This document shows positions 5,940-7,216 of a stretch of DNA of 7,216 nt, one piece after another. The stretch comes from Acidobacteriota bacterium. Its GTDB lineage: Bacteria > Acidobacteriota > Aminicenantia > UBA2199. The notes beneath the pieces were generated by a model. The model was not told where the DNA came from. It was given only the letters and a program-made list of their open reading frames with translations, and made no database searches. Made by a program: the position numbers and the translations under genes. Position 1 is the first letter of the stretch. Each line of letters opens with the position of its first letter. The stretch is taken from assembly GCA_021817755.1 (NCBI GenBank), contig JAKAGC010000192.1:1-7216 (forward strand), in the 5' to 3' direction.

Positions 5940-6950
5940 TTATTTCAGATAACGATTCTTTAACTCTTCAAAGGTTTGCCAAAATATAAACGATTCCCCT
6001 CCTTTGTAAGGAGGAAGAATATTTTCGGTAATTTTGAAGCCGAGATGTGTGTAAATCTCTTTCAAATCGGTTCGTGATGAGAGTGCAAATCCAAATACAG
6101 AAAAATATGGAGGGCGCTCTTCGGCAAGTCGCTGTATCATTGTGCGCACAAGTTCTGTTGCATATCCCTTTCGTTTTACAAAAACACGCACATGGAGAAG
6201 TTCTGCATTTTCTCCAGTCGACATACGCCAAACAATAAATCCCTTATTCGGCCAAAATTCATAACTAAGGTTTTCATACATTTCTAAATATTTCTTTTTA
6301 AATTCAGAGAATGTGATTGCCTCAGGTTCAAATGAAGTTTTTTCCATAATATCGTTGCTGTATATGAGGTGGACTTTATTGCCGTTACGATCAAGGTAAA
6401 ATGCCTGTTCTTTCCCCGCAAACTCAAACGCACGTGCAAATCGAGTAAGATCAATTGCCTTATACAAATCTTTTCTCAAATACAACTTCGCTTTACTATG
6501 GTCTTGCGGTGTCGCCACATAGTCGAGTGTTATGAGTTTTATAAACCATCGCCGGAACATTTCGAAAATAATATCTTCCATTTTTTCATAAAGACTTTGT
6601 GCGGTATCTTGTTCCCCGATTGCGATTTTCTGTATATCGATGATATCTCCATGATCAATTTTTTCATCGATTTCATGTAGAGTAACACCAGTTTCCTTTT
6701 CTTCATTGATAATCGCCCAATTAATGGTCGTGGAACCTCGATATTCTGGAAGGATTCCCCCATGAAAATTGAAACATTTCTTTCTCTCTATAATAAACCT
6801 TTTGGATACGAGTTTATTGTGAAAAATAGAAAAAAATAAATCGCACGCATTTGCGTTTTGAACAAGTGTCGCTCCTAACGGAAGATTTTTTTCTGCCCAT
6901 TCTCGGCATTTTTGGCCAATCGGAGCTGTATTTGTGATATAAATCTTCAT
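5940..6950 (-). CDS. Sugar N-formyltransferase with C-terminal GNAT acetyltransferase domain
   Basis: A 336-residue bifunctional-looking protein. Residues about 1-200 are a formyltransferase of the methionyl-tRNA/sugar N-formyltransferase family (PF00551): NFHGGILPEYRG (61-72) carries the catalytic N61 and H63, and TGVTLHEIDEKIDHGDII (87-104) carries D99. The H-to-D spacing of 36 equals that of E. coli Fmt (H108, D144), but about 45 N-terminal residues are missing relative to Fmt. Next comes YLRKDLYKAIDLTRFARAFEF, usual for sugar formyltransferases. Residues about 205-336 look like a GNAT domain: HVRVFVKRKGYATELVRTMI (253-272) is the acetyl-CoA-binding motif A and IYTHLGFK (299-306) the motif B end. 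The likely role is N-formylation of a 4-amino-4,6-dideoxy sugar made by the two neighbouring enzymes, using N10-formyl-tetrahydrofolate. The GNAT role is unknown. The start has an SD; the gene is divergent from the downstream glycosyltransferase. Confidence 0.9.
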   Translation of the reverse strand: MKIYITNTAPIGQKCREWAEKNLPLGATLVQNANACDLFFSIFHNKLVSKRFIIERKKCFNFHGGILPEYRGSTTINWAIINEEKETGVTLHEIDEKIDHGDIIDIQKIAIGEQDTAQSLYEKMEDIIFEMFRRWFIKLITLDYVATPQDHSKAKLYLRKDLYKAIDLTRFARAFEFAGKEQAFYLDRNGNKVHLIYSNDIMEKTSFEPEAITFSEFKKKYLEMYENLSYEFWPNKGFIVWRMSTGENAELLHVRVFVKRKGYATELVRTMIQRLAEERPPYFSVFGFALSSRTDLKEIYTHLGFKITENILPPYKGGESFIFWQTFEELKNRYLK

Positions 6951-6957
6951 GATTTTT

Positions 6958-6961
6958 CTCC
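6958..6961 (-). promoter_or_regulatory. Shine-Dalgarno for the formyltransferase gene
   Basis: GGAG on the minus strand, within acggagaa, lies 7 nt before the ATG at 6950 and supports that start. Confidence 0.7.
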
Positions 6962-6982
6962 GTTATTAATTATTCTAGTTTC

Positions 6983-7011
6983 AGGATAAACCAAAAATTG
7001 ATAAAAGTCAA
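6983..7011 (-). promoter_or_regulatory. Sigma70-type promoter for the formyltransferase gene
   Basis: On the minus strand TTGACT (7011-7006) is followed after 17 nt by TATCCT (6988-6983), matching 5 of 6 and 4 of 6 consensus positions. The predicted start near 6976 gives a leader of about 26 nt containing the SD. Confidence 0.65.
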
Positions 7012-7024
7012 TGCAAAAAAATAA

Positions 7025-7053
7025 TTGAAAGCACCCGTACTAGCAGATATACT
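7025..7053 (+). promoter_or_regulatory. Strong sigma70-type promoter giving a probable leaderless mRNA
   Basis: TTGAAA (7025-7030), a 17-nt spacer and TATACT (7048-7053) match 5 of 6 positions in each box. Transcription should begin 6-8 nt after the -10, at about 7060-7062, which coincides with the ATG at 7061. Only 13 nt separate its -35 from that of the divergent formyltransferase promoter. Confidence 0.7.
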
Positions 7054-7060
7054 AATCAAC

Positions 7061-7216
7061 ATGGAACAAGTTGTTGATACTCTACAAAAAGGGTTTTTAC
7101 TCAGTATTTGTATTCCCACATATAATCGTCCAGAAAAGTTTAGACAAATGATGATGGGTCTTATGCCACAATTAACATCGGAAATAGAGGTGGTGGTGAG
7201 AGATGATAGTTCTAAT
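7061..7216 (+). CDS. Glycosyltransferase family 2, N-terminal part, 3' partial
   Basis: Fifty-two residues are visible before the window ends. LSICIPTYNRPEKFRQMM (14-31) is the first strand and loop of a GT-A nucleotide-sugar-binding domain, and EVVVRDDSSN (43-52) is the strand leading to the nucleotide-contacting acid pair of family 2. These enzymes transfer sugars from UDP-, GDP- or dTDP-donors to lipid-linked or surface glycans. The ATG at 7061 is chosen because it is the first start after the promoter and gives the usual short distance to the first strand. No SD precedes it (actaatcaac), consistent with leaderless translation. Donor and acceptor cannot be predicted from this fragment. Confidence 0.88.
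   Translation, partial: MEQVVDTLQKGFLLSICIPTYNRPEKFRQMMMGLMPQLTSEIEVVVRDDSSN

Overview
The window looks like part of a cell-surface polysaccharide locus (O-antigen, capsule or glycan decoration) from an AT-rich bacterium. It holds two glycosyltransferases plus a methyltransferase/glycosyltransferase fusion. It also holds a three-gene set that would make and N-formylate a 4-amino-4,6-dideoxy sugar, and the end of a glutamine-dependent asparagine synthetase, a common companion of such loci. The genetic code is standard and ATG starts dominate. Promoters of sigma70 type and intrinsic terminators can be read directly, so this is bacterial chromosome. I cannot name the organism. The mixture of Shine-Dalgarno and SD-less starts and the short degenerate repeats inside a gene recall uncultured candidate-phylum genomes, but that is only an impression.

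Layout. (1) Positions 1-3572 on the plus strand form a tight operon with gaps of 5 and 10 nt: the C-terminal end of asparagine synthetase, a family 9 (heptosyltransferase-like) glycosyltransferase, and a 648-residue FkbM methyltransferase fused to a CgeB-like glycosyltransferase. It ends at a bidirectional terminator at about 3591-3624. (2) Positions 3629-6950 hold an NAD-dependent sugar epimerase/dehydratase (minus), a DegT-family PLP aminotransferase (plus) and a formyltransferase with a C-terminal GNAT domain (minus). Each is on its own transcription unit with readable promoters, strong or fair SD sites and shared bidirectional terminators. (3) From 7061 a family 2 glycosyltransferase starts on the plus strand and leaves the window. 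Its promoter places the transcription start at or next to the ATG, suggesting a leaderless mRNA.

How the genes fit together (inference). A nucleotide-sugar is oxidised and dehydrated or epimerised by the SDR enzyme, transaminated at C4 by the DegT enzyme, then N-formylated and perhaps also acetylated by the formyltransferase-GNAT fusion. The glycosyltransferases place this or other sugars on a surface glycan, and the FkbM domain could O-methylate it.

The most unusual part is the asparagine synthetase end. Its reading frame carries an in-frame block of about 140 nt of degenerate short repeats (112-247), in a place where the family normally has only a few residues. A second, different 7-nt tandem repeat (361-395) sits where the family normally has a longer C-terminal segment. 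The frame stays open through both.
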